A stretch of DNA of 6,061 nt from Paracoccaceae bacterium (GTDB lineage: Bacteria; Pseudomonadota; Alphaproteobacteria; Rhodobacterales; Rhodobacteraceae). Below, in pieces: positions 1 through 5,525 of the stretch. The DNA is taken from NCBI GenBank assembly GCA_003250135.1, contig QKHF01000209.1, positions 1 through 6,061 on the forward strand, written 5' to 3'. The stretch's first letter is position 1. Every line of letters starts with the position of its first letter. Position numbers and translations under genes: made by a program. The notes beneath the pieces were generated by a model. The model had not been told where the DNA came from and ran no database searches. It was given only the letters and a program-made list of their open reading frames with translations.

Positions 1-98
1 CAAGGCTCGAAAGGCCGAAAATCTAGTCGCCGTGGTTACATGGTGGTTACGCGAAAATTGCGCATCCGCACTTATGAGCGCTAAGTCATTGAAATCAT
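1..98. other. Non-coding flank downstream of tRNA-Thr
   Basis: I find no supportable gene in this stretch, which lies just past the 3' end of the minus-strand tRNA and runs to the window edge. It is roughly half GC, visibly lower than the coding regions to its right. It contains the 8-base direct repeat GTGGTTAC at 32-39 and 43-50, and a small possible stem (GCACT/AGCGC, with one G-U pair, loop TATG) at 68-81 that could mark the end of the tRNA transcript. No thymine run follows the stem on the minus strand, so a terminator call is not secure. Confidence 0.5.
32..50. repeat. Short direct repeat GTGGTTAC x2, 11-base period
   Basis: Two exact copies of GTGGTTAC (32-39 and 43-50) are spaced 11 bases start to start, about one helical turn, so a protein could bind both copies on the same face of the DNA. 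They lie about 50 bases from the 3' end of the tRNA-Thr gene. Paired short repeats beside a tRNA 3' end are sometimes integrase arm sites or remnants of them. No integrase gene is visible here, so this role is only a suggestion. Confidence 0.4.
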
Positions 99-174
99 TG
101 GTGCCGGCTGAGGGACTCGAACCCCCGACCCCCTGATTACAAATCAGGTGCTCTACCAGCTGAGCTAAGCCGGC
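99..174 (-). tRNA. tRNA-Thr, anticodon UGU
   Basis: The minus strand reads as a complete 76-base tRNA with its CCA tail encoded. The acceptor stem is GCCGGCT paired with AGCCGGC, the discriminator base is A, and CCA is at 99-101. The D arm contains GCTC/GAGC with AGCTGGTA. The anticodon stem is CCTGA/TCAGG with loop TTTGTAA, so the anticodon is TGT (plus-strand positions 139-141), which reads the threonine codon ACA and probably other ACN codons. The T arm holds the standard GTTCGAGTC core, with one G-U pair in its stem. It lies 72 bases downstream of the AsmA-family gene on the same strand, with a weak promoter candidate of its own in between. Confidence 0.97.
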
Positions 175-186
175 TCCATGCGGGTC

Positions 187-215
187 TCAATAGCTGCGCG
201 GGCGGTTCGGTTCAA
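187..215 (-). promoter_or_regulatory. Candidate promoter for tRNA-Thr
   Basis: On the minus strand TTGAAC (210-215) and TATTGA (187-192) are separated by exactly 17 bases. The -35 resembles TTGACA (4 of 6), but the -10 matches TATAAT only in its first three bases. Transcription would start near position 180, a few bases before the mature tRNA 5' end at 174. The stretch between the -10 box and the start is GC-rich, as is common for stable-RNA promoters under stringent control. The spacing and placement are good but the -10 is weak. Confidence 0.3.
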
Positions 216-227
216 GCGGCGCGCAGC
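193..227. repeat. 8-bp inverted repeat between AsmA-family gene and tRNA
   Basis: GCTGCGCG (193-200) and its exact complement CGCGCAGC (220-227) enclose a 19-base loop, starting 20 bases past the AsmA-family stop codon. It could be a weak transcript end for that gene, but it has no thymine run on the minus strand. It also overlaps the -35 region of the candidate tRNA promoter, so it could instead be a protein-binding palindrome or chance in GC-rich DNA. Confidence 0.3.
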
Positions 228-246
228 GGATCCGATCGACACTCTG

Positions 247-2319
247 TCACCGGCCGAAGATGCCTTTCAGCGCGCCGCCGATCGGGTCGCTGGCCGGCTT
301 TTCCTGCGTCGCGTCGCCCGAGGTCGAGCCGCCGCCGAGCAATCCTTCGACGGCGCCGCCCAGCGCGCCTCCGACGCTGGTTCCGACATCCTTCGCCACG
401 CCGCCGGCGCCTTGCGTGACGCCCAGCGCGGTTCCGGCCAGCGAGGCCGGGTCTGTGATAATGCCGCCGATCGCCCCCGCCAGATCCGGGGCGTATTTCG
501 GCTTGGACCACGGACCCGTGATCATGACCGGCACCGCGACGCCCGCGAGGCTCGCATCCCCGCCCTGGCCCTTCAGCGAGGCGACCGCCCGCGGCGTCAC
601 CCGGTAGTTCAACGTCCGGCCGCCGATATCGATCGACCCGGCGCCGTTCGCGCGCAGCAATGGGCCGAGAAAGATCATGTCATTGTTCGTCGCCACGCCG
701 TCCTTGATCGCGAAACTGGCGGAGATTTCAGCGAAATCCGTCTTCTGCGATTCCGAGCTGCGGCCGAGGAATGCGTCGGCGGCGTTACGCGCCATGGCGG
801 CGAGATTGATCCCAAGGATCGCGCCGTCGGTCAGCTTGACTGAGCCCGACCCGTCAAGACTGTTCATGATCCCATCGACGCTCGCGCCTTGCCCGGTGAC
901 GTCGACGGAGGCGGCGCCGATCCCCTCCAACCGATCGAAATCCGCGAGCGACGCCAGCAGAGTCAGCAAATGCACGCTGTCGACCTTCAGATTGGCAGCC
1001 ACCGCCGGGACGCCCGACCCGTCGATGCGGAGGGAGCCGGCCGCGCCGCCGTCGAACATCTGCAGCTTGTTGATGGTGATCGTCAGAACGCCGTCGCGCA
1101 GCCGCGCGCGGAGATCGGCGTCGCGGACCGCGCCCTTGTCCAGCTTGATCGACTGCGCCCGGATCGAGACGTCGGCGTCCGCAGCCTTCAGGCCCGTCAG
1201 GTCGATCGGCTCCGTGCTCCAGCCCTGCGATCCACCGCCAGACCCGCCGCCAGAGCCCCCGCCCGTGTCGCCGCGCATGTAGGGAGAAAGGTCGAGATCG
1301 TCCGCCATCAGCGCCGCGGTGATCATGGGACGCGCGCCCGCCACATCGACCGTGGCGTCGCCAGAGACGGTCTGGCCGTCCAGCGTCAGCGCGAGGCCTG
1401 ACAGCGCCGCACGCGCGCCGTTGAAGGCGAGTTGCCCATCCAGCGCCGCGCTCTTCAGTGTGCCCTCTGGAGCGTTCACCGGTCCGGCGCCCAAGGCCGC
1501 CAGCAGCGCCGGGATGTCGGGAACAGACGCGCTGATCTCGCCCTTCGCCGAGGGCGGGTCGCCTTTTTCGGTCGTCTCTACAACGCCCTTGAAAGCCAGC
1601 TGCGCCCCACCGAACCCGACCGAAAGGTCCGCCTGCGCCGCCTCGCCCGCGACCAGCTTCGCCGGCGTGGCCAGGTTCAGCGACAGGCGGACATCCTGAT
1701 CATTGAACACGCCCGAGCCTTCGATCTGGAGGGGGTCGTTCGGGTCCTCCAGCGTCGCGGCGAGCGACAGGTCCCGCGTGGCGAAGGAGGCGCCGGTGGC
1801 GCGATTGTCATAGGTGATCGCGGCGTTCTCCAGCACCAGCCGCACGCGGCCCAACCGCTCCAGCCCGTCGCCGTCGCCGCCCCCATGCTCTCCGGCCTCA
1901 CGTGCTTCGGAGGCGGTCTCTTCCGGCTCGATCGCCCAGTTGGGCCGCCCGTCCGACGCGACCTCCAGCGCCACGGTGGCGTCGGTCAGGCGAATTTCCT
2001 CGATCTCGATACGGCCCGAGAGAAGCGGCGCGACGCGCACGCCGACGCTCGCCTCTCCAATGGTGATCAGGTTCTCTTTTGACGCCCAGTCCGCGTTGGA
2101 GAGCGCCGCTTTCGACACCGTCGCGCCCAGCACCGGGTAGAGCGAGGGCGACACCTCGCCTGCGATGGTCAATTCGCGGCCCGTCGACTTCCTGACCTCT
2201 TCCGAGGCGATGGCGGCCAGCTTGTCGGCCGGGATCAGAAACAGCGCTGCGACGCCGCCGCCGATGGCGACGACAAGAAGAACGGCAAATGCGATAAGAA
2301 GATATTTGATCAGCTTCAT
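247..2319 (-). CDS. AsmA-family membrane-anchored protein
   Basis: This encodes a 690-residue protein of the AsmA family, inner-membrane-anchored proteins with large periplasmic beta-rich regions linked to outer-membrane assembly and lipid transport in Proteobacteria. Seen in the sequence: a single N-terminal hydrophobic segment (about residues 5-29) after MKLIK; an AsmA-like N-terminal region (about 30-130, including GRELTIAGEVSPSLYPVLG); an acidic, glycine-rich linker at 131-152; and beta-rich repeats to about 345. A (GGGS)3 linker lies at 353-364, and the typical AsmA C-terminal region is at about 488-612 (LTDGAILGINL, FAIKDGVATNNDM, VPVMITGPWSKPKYAPDL). The last 78 residues are rich in Gly and Ala. 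The ATG has a GGAG ribosome site at 2327-2330, 7 bases upstream, which supports this start. The gene lies 125 bases after the permease and is probably its own unit. The family is clear; the exact substrate is unknown. Confidence 0.93.
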   Translation of the reverse strand: MKLIKYLLIAFAVLLVVAIGGGVAALFLIPADKLAAIASEEVRKSTGRELTIAGEVSPSLYPVLGATVSKAALSNADWASKENLITIGEASVGVRVAPLLSGRIEIEEIRLTDATVALEVASDGRPNWAIEPEETASEAREAGEHGGGDGDGLERLGRVRLVLENAAITYDNRATGASFATRDLSLAATLEDPNDPLQIEGSGVFNDQDVRLSLNLATPAKLVAGEAAQADLSVGFGGAQLAFKGVVETTEKGDPPSAKGEISASVPDIPALLAALGAGPVNAPEGTLKSAALDGQLAFNGARAALSGLALTLDGQTVSGDATVDVAGARPMITAALMADDLDLSPYMRGDTGGGSGGGSGGGSQGWSTEPIDLTGLKAADADVSIRAQSIKLDKGAVRDADLRARLRDGVLTITINKLQMFDGGAAGSLRIDGSGVPAVAANLKVDSVHLLTLLASLADFDRLEGIGAASVDVTGQGASVDGIMNSLDGSGSVKLTDGAILGINLAAMARNAADAFLGRSSESQKTDFAEISASFAIKDGVATNNDMIFLGPLLRANGAGSIDIGGRTLNYRVTPRAVASLKGQGGDASLAGVAVPVMITGPWSKPKYAPDLAGAIGGIITDPASLAGTALGVTQGAGGVAKDVGTSVGGALGGAVEGLLGGGSTSGDATQEKPASDPIGGALKGIFGR
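1228..1263 (-). repeat. Triple GGGS-encoding tandem repeat
   Basis: Inside the AsmA-family gene, three consecutive 12-base units encode (GGGS)3 at residues 353-364. The repeat is exact in protein but imperfect in DNA: the glycine codons vary between GGC, GGG, GGT and GGA, and the serine codons are TCT, TCT and TCG. This argues against very recent duplication and for selection of a flexible linker. It separates the N-terminal beta-rich region from the C-terminal AsmA region. Confidence 0.85.
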
Positions 2320-2343
2320 CTCAGGGCTCCGGGGAGGACCTTA

Positions 2344-2361
2344 CCCGCGAGAATGCGCGGG
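2344..2361 (-). other. Small hairpin in the leader of the AsmA-family gene
   Basis: CCCGCG (2344-2349) and CGCGGG (2356-2361) form a 6-bp GC-only stem with a 6-base loop, 25 bases before the AsmA-family start. No thymine run follows it on the minus strand. It could act as a structured leader or weak terminator after the permease gene. Function is not shown. Confidence 0.25.
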
Positions 2362-2419
2362 CCAGTTGGGTTCCGATTCTCGGTCGATCTTGTTCAAACT
2401 TTGCGACGCTTCTGAGATA

Positions 2420-2439
2420 GCGCGCAAACAGGAACGCGC
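2420..2439 (-). terminator. Weak candidate terminator after the permease gene
   Basis: Five bases past the permease stop codon, GCGCG (2435-2439 on the minus strand) pairs with CGCGC (2420-2424) across a 10-base loop and is followed on the minus strand by TATCTC. The stem is short and the tail is not a proper thymine run. It is the only hairpin close to the stop, hence the low-confidence listing. Confidence 0.2.
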
Positions 2440-2444
2440 AAGTG

Positions 2445-4148
2445 TCAGTGGTGACGGCCGACGCCGGGCCGATAGGCGCCCAGCGTGCGGATCAGGATCG
2501 CCACAGGGACCAGGCCGACCAGCATGATGGCCAGAGCGGCGGGGGCGGCCTGCTCCAGCTGCTCCAGCGAGGCGTAGGTGTAGACGCGGGTCGCCAGCGT
2601 GTCGAAATCGAACGGACGCAGGATCAGCGTCGCGGGCAGCTCCTTCGCGGCGTCGACGAAGATCAGCAGCGCGGCGGTCAGCACCGAGCCCTTGATGATC
2701 GGCAGGTGCACGCGGCGGAGCGCGCCGCCCTTGGTCTCTCCCAAAGTGCGCGCCGCCATCTCCATCGACGGCGTCACCCGCCCGAAGGCGCTGTCGATGG
2801 CGCCATAGGCGATGGCCGAGAACCGGGCGACATAGGCGTAGATCAGCCCCGCCGCGCTCCCGGTCAGAATCAGCCCGGTGGCGAGGCCGAACCAGTCGTT
2901 CGCGGCGCTGGCGATCATCCGGTCCAGCGCGGCTGCGGGCACGATCACGCCCACCGCCAGCACGGCGCCCGGCGCGGCGTAGCCGATGGTCGCCGCCTGG
3001 CCCAGACGCCGGGGCAGGGGGGAGCGCGAGCTGCGCGCGCCATAGACCAGAAACAGTCCCGCGCCCGCCGCGATCGCCGCCGCCAGCCCGGCCAGCCAGG
3101 CCGTGTTGATCAGGGCGGCCCAGAAGTCAGGCTCCAGCCACTGCTCCAGATGGCCGAGCGCGCGCCAGCCGATCACGCCGACAGGAACCAGAAAGCCCAG
3201 CGTCAGCGGCAGCGCACAGCCAATGAAGGCTATCCAGCGCCAGAACGGGGACATCTCCTCCCGCATGATCGGGCGATAGCGGCGCGACATGTTGTGATAG
3301 CGCCGCCCGCGCCGCCCGGCGCGCTCCAACCCCACCAGCGCCAGAACGAACAGCAGCATGACCGAGGAAATCTGCGCCGCGCCGCCCACGTTCGAGCTTT
3401 CCATCCAGATCGCGAACACGCCGGCCGTCAGCGTCGGCACCGCGAAATAGTCCACTGCGCCGAAATCGTTCAGCGTCTCCATCATCGCGATGGCCGCGCC
3501 CGCCGCCACCGCCGGGCGGGCCAGCGGCAGGGCGACGCGGAAGAAGCAGGACCACGGGCCTGCGCCCAGTGAGCGCGAGACCTCCAGCGCGCAAACCGAC
3601 TGCTCTCGAAACGCCGAGCGCGCCAGAAGGTAGACATATGGGTAGAGCGACAGCGTCAGCACGAAGGCCGCTGACCAGATGGAACGGATCTCGGGGAACC
3701 AGTAGTCGCGCGCATTGCGCCAGCCGAACGCTTCTCGCATCGCGGTCTGAACCGGCCCGGCGTATTCCAGAAGCTCCACCAGCGCATAGGCCCCGATATA
3801 GGCGGGCACGGCCAGCGGCGCGAGCAGGGCCCAGTCGAACACCGCGCGCAGGGGAAAGCGCTTCATGGTCACCAGCCACGCGGCGCCGGCGCCGATCGCC
3901 GCCGTCCCCAGTCCGACCAGCGCCATCAGCGTCAGCGTGTTGCCGAGGTAGCGGGGCAGAGCGGTGGCGATCAGATGCGGCCAGATATTCTCTCGTGGGA
4001 ACAGGGCCAGCCAGCCGACCGCGATCAGCGGCGCGGCCACCAGCAGCGCCAGGATAAGCGCGCCCAGCGTCCAGCCGTCGAAGCGCGGCCGCCACAGCCG
4101 TGCGCCATGGCTGACGGGCGCGCCCCCGCCATCCGCGGCGGTGGTCAT
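2445..4148 (-). CDS. Fe(3+)-type ABC transporter permease, two fused permease domains
   Basis: This is an inner-membrane permease of 567 residues with two tandem binding-protein-dependent transport domains, the architecture of FbpB/SfuB/HitB ferric iron permeases. Numbering below counts one extra residue for a TTG just upstream. About 12 membrane segments are visible, near 28-51, 70-94, 105-128, 158-177, 212-232, 258-276, 304-329, 344-369, 386-409, 421-441, 488-506 and 537-556. Each half has the cytoplasmic EAA loop that docks on the ATPase: EVSRSLG with ALPLARPA (190-214) and EMAARTLG with HLPIIKG (464-488). ETLNDFGAVDYFAVP (225-239) and AAKELPATLILRPFDFDTLA (501-520) are characteristic of the iron branch. 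The ATG at 4148 is chosen because TAAGG lies 7 bases upstream. No ATPase or binding-protein gene adjoins it, and I see no clear Fur, Irr or RirA site. A thiamine (ThiP-like) or other anion substrate is possible but less likely. Confidence 0.94.
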   Translation of the reverse strand: MTTAADGGGAPVSHGARLWRPRFDGWTLGALILALLVAAPLIAVGWLALFPRENIWPHLIATALPRYLGNTLTLMALVGLGTAAIGAGAAWLVTMKRFPLRAVFDWALLAPLAVPAYIGAYALVELLEYAGPVQTAMREAFGWRNARDYWFPEIRSIWSAAFVLTLSLYPYVYLLARSAFREQSVCALEVSRSLGAGPWSCFFRVALPLARPAVAAGAAIAMMETLNDFGAVDYFAVPTLTAGVFAIWMESSNVGGAAQISSVMLLFVLALVGLERAGRRGRRYHNMSRRYRPIMREEMSPFWRWIAFIGCALPLTLGFLVPVGVIGWRALGHLEQWLEPDFWAALINTAWLAGLAAAIAAGAGLFLVYGARSSRSPLPRRLGQAATIGYAAPGAVLAVGVIVPAAALDRMIASAANDWFGLATGLILTGSAAGLIYAYVARFSAIAYGAIDSAFGRVTPSMEMAARTLGETKGGALRRVHLPIIKGSVLTAALLIFVDAAKELPATLILRPFDFDTLATRVYTYASLEQLEQAAPAALAIMLVGLVPVAILIRTLGAYRPGVGRHH

Positions 4149-4155
4149 CAAGATA

Positions 4156-4160
4156 CCTTA
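4156..4160 (-). promoter_or_regulatory. Ribosome binding site deciding the permease start
   Basis: The minus strand reads TAAGG, ending 7 bases before the ATG at 4146-4148. An in-frame TTG immediately upstream (4149-4151) could be read as the start, but its spacing to the site would be only 4 bases. The ATG is therefore preferred, giving 567 rather than 568 residues. Confidence 0.6.
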
Positions 4161-4167
4161 GCGTTTT

Positions 4168-4198
4168 GCTTGGTCATGCCCGCTAGATAGGGCCAAGC
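4168..4198. promoter_or_regulatory. Palindromic candidate operator in the permease leader
   Basis: GCTTGG (4168-4173) and its exact complement CCAAGC (4193-4198) are arranged 25 bases centre to centre, and a nested GCCC/GGGC pair (4178-4181 and 4190-4193) sits inside. The region covers the candidate -10 box and transcription start of the permease, where a repressor would act. It does not resemble the Fur, Irr or RirA sites I know, so any regulator is unidentified and chance is possible. Confidence 0.25.
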
Positions 4199-4213
4199 GG
4201 ACGGAAATGTCCA
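4184..4213 (-). promoter_or_regulatory. Candidate promoter for the permease gene
   Basis: On the minus strand TGGACA (4208-4213; 5 of 6 to TTGACA) and TATCTA (4184-4189) are 18 bases apart. Transcription would start near 4177, leaving a leader of about 29 bases. The -35 starts directly after the hairpin at 4214-4240, consistent with one unit ending and another starting. The -10 is weak. Confidence 0.3.
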
Positions 4214-4240
4214 GCCGCCGGGGCGCGCCACCCCGGCGGC
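4214..4240 (-). terminator. Strong GC hairpin, probable terminator of the lysine-rich gene
   Basis: GCCGCCGGGG (4214-4223) and CCCCGGCGGC (4231-4240) form a perfect 10-bp stem with a 7-base loop, 12 bases after the stop codon of the minus-strand gene at 4253. The sequence after it on the minus strand is TGGACATTT, so the thymine tail is poor. Position and stem strength still make termination, or protection of the transcript 3' end, the best reading. Confidence 0.55.
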
Positions 4241-4252
4241 GCGGAGACAATC

Positions 4253-5329
4253 TCAGCCGGTGGCCTTCGCCTTGGCCAGATCCTTGGTCACCAGCTTGTG
4301 GTACTTGGGATAGTGTTTCTCCATATCCTTCAGGACCTTGTCGTATTCCTTGGTCTTCGCGAGCGTCTCTGACAAGCGCTGCAGCGTGTCGGGCGACAGC
4401 GAGTTCTTGCCGCCTTTCTTGGCGGCGTTCTTGATGTCGTTGCAGGTCGCCTTGACCGTGTCGTTCATCGTTTTCATCAGCTTGATCGCGCCGTCCTTCG
4501 CCGGAACATCGCGGTTCCGCACTGTCTGCTGACCCACGATCATTTTCTCGGTGACTTTCTTCTTCTTGTCCTTCACGTCCTTCAGGAATTCCTCGACGCT
4601 CTTGATGTTTTCCTTCATCTGATTGGCGAGGAAAGGAAGCCTCTCTAATTCTTGCAGTTCGCCTTTCGGCTTCTCTAGGGCGTCAAGCTCGTCGGTCGCG
4701 AACTTCTCGGTCTCCTGTGCGCCCAAAAGGTCTTTCACGTCGATGGCTGCGGCTTTCGTCAGCGTCTCGAGTCGTTTCAACATCTCAGCAGCCTGCTTCC
4801 TGGAAGAACTGACTGAGGCGACCTGGCCGACGCCGACTTCGCGGATCTTCTTGAAGAACGCGTCGAGGCGGGCGATCTCGTCCTTGCCAAGAAGCTCCTT
4901 GGCGTCATCATCATTGGGGATAACGTCGCCGCGCCAGCCCTGATGCGCTGCAAGGTCGCCGCCCCATTTCTGCAAATCCCCGACCATCGCCACCCCCATG
5001 GCGTAGGACTGGTCGATGCGGAGATGCAGCGCCTTGATCTCCTTCTCGTTCTTGGGCTTGTGCTTGAGTTTGCGCAGCGACTTCATGTCGTCGGTGGCCT
5101 TCTTCAGCGCGGTCTTCATGTCCGCGAAGCTTTTTTTCACCGCCTCGGCATAGGCCTTCTCTTCCGCCAGATAGATCTTTCCCTGAGCCTTGATCATCTC
5201 CTCCATCCGCTTGGAGACCTGAATGCGGATGCCGCCCTTCTGGTTGTCCGGCGCCTTACGGTACAGTGGAAGCGACGACCCGACGGCCTTGGAGAGGGGA
5301 TCTTTGATTTCAAGCTTGGTGAATTTCAT
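4253..5329 (-). CDS. Lysine-rich, predicted helical protein of unknown function
   Basis: I do not recognise this 358-residue protein. It has 61 lysines (17%) and about 55 acidic residues, giving a net positive charge near +20, with a single cysteine (C296) and two tryptophans (W122, W132). There is no signal peptide or membrane segment, so it is probably soluble and cytoplasmic. Long charged helices with coiled-coil character are likely at about 37-110, 145-200 and 205-265. A less charged middle piece (about 111-138) contains GDLQKWGGDLAAHQGWRGDV, and a KDKKKK cluster lies near 244-249. The ATG has a GGAG site (5338-5341) 8 bases upstream. Most lysine codons are AAG, the G-ending codon expected in a GC-rich host. 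The gene is less GC-rich than its neighbours, largely because of its amino acid content. It stands alone between a terminator-like hairpin and divergent glyQ. It could be a structural, nucleic-acid-binding or secreted-by-other-means protein; none of these is shown. Confidence 0.85.
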   Translation of the reverse strand: MKFTKLEIKDPLSKAVGSSLPLYRKAPDNQKGGIRIQVSKRMEEMIKAQGKIYLAEEKAYAEAVKKSFADMKTALKKATDDMKSLRKLKHKPKNEKEIKALHLRIDQSYAMGVAMVGDLQKWGGDLAAHQGWRGDVIPNDDDAKELLGKDEIARLDAFFKKIREVGVGQVASVSSSRKQAAEMLKRLETLTKAAAIDVKDLLGAQETEKFATDELDALEKPKGELQELERLPFLANQMKENIKSVEEFLKDVKDKKKKVTEKMIVGQQTVRNRDVPAKDGAIKLMKTMNDTVKATCNDIKNAAKKGGKNSLSPDTLQRLSETLAKTKEYDKVLKDMEKHYPKYHKLVTKDLAKAKATG

Positions 5330-5364
5330 CGGGTCGGCTCCGGTTGTCGGGAAAGACGGGTTGG

Positions 5365-5370
5365 ATTGTA
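5365..5370 (-). promoter_or_regulatory. Candidate -10 element of the lysine-rich gene
   Basis: The minus strand reads TACAAT (5 of 6 to TATAAT), 35 bases before the start codon, which would leave a leader of about 29 bases. No convincing -35 lies 16-18 bases upstream, so either an activator helps or the match is accidental. Confidence 0.3.
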
Positions 5371-5371
5371 T

Positions 5372-5388
5372 CGAGAGGTCGAGTCTCG
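5372..5388. promoter_or_regulatory. Short inverted repeat upstream of the TACAAT box
   Basis: CGAGA (5372-5376) and TCTCG (5384-5388) are a perfect 5-bp inverted repeat around a 7-base centre, immediately upstream (minus sense) of the candidate -10 box of the lysine-rich gene, in the space normally left between -35 and -10. This is a plausible operator position but a short match. Confidence 0.2.
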
Positions 5389-5455
5389 TCGGGAAGGCGC
5401 GTAGGTCAACCTTTCATTGTGCGCCTGTCAGGTATTTGAACTGGTGCGCATGTCG

Positions 5456-5484
5456 TTGACCCTCAGACCCACCCCCGGTAGGGT
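5456..5484 (+). promoter_or_regulatory. Probable glyQ promoter
   Basis: TTGACC (5456-5461; 5 of 6 to TTGACA) is separated by 17 bases from TAGGGT (5479-5484), which keeps the important first, second and last bases of a -10 box. Transcription would start near 5491 and give a leader of about 35 bases. The sequence just after the -10 is almost pure G and C, a type of discriminator often found in genes of the translation machinery that are turned down in starvation. Confidence 0.5.
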
Positions 5485-5525
5485 CCGCGCGCCGCGCGAG
5501 GGGCGGCGATACGGGTGCGCCTGAC

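Noticed and set aside
178..843. 221-codon plus-strand open frame opposite the 3' part of the AsmA-family gene
   Set aside because: The predicted product is Arg/Ala-rich without motifs, and the minus strand holds the conserved AsmA C-terminal region.
2442..3572. Long plus-strand open frame of 376 codons opposite the permease gene
   Set aside because: Its product is an Arg/Gln/His/Gly-rich low-complexity string typical of the antisense frame of a GC-rich gene. The minus-strand frame has clear permease motifs and membrane segments.
3127..4095. Second long minus-strand open frame overlapping the permease in another frame
   Set aside because: It is a frame-shifted shadow of the permease, rich in Arg, Gly and Ala, and lacks membrane segments or known motifs.
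4149..4151. TTG as the permease start codon
   Set aside because: An ATG follows immediately and is better spaced (7 bases) from the TAAGG ribosome site.
4253..5329. Recent horizontal transfer of the lysine-rich gene because of lower GC
   Set aside because: Lysine codons are mostly AAG, and parts of the gene are as GC-rich as the surroundings. Amino acid content explains most of the drop, so the sequence alone does not support transfer.
5330..5525. T-box or glycine riboswitch upstream of glyQ
   Set aside because: The gap has no T-box specifier stem or conserved T-box sequence and no glycine-aptamer-like pair of structured domains. Such leaders would also be unexpected for glyQ in this class.
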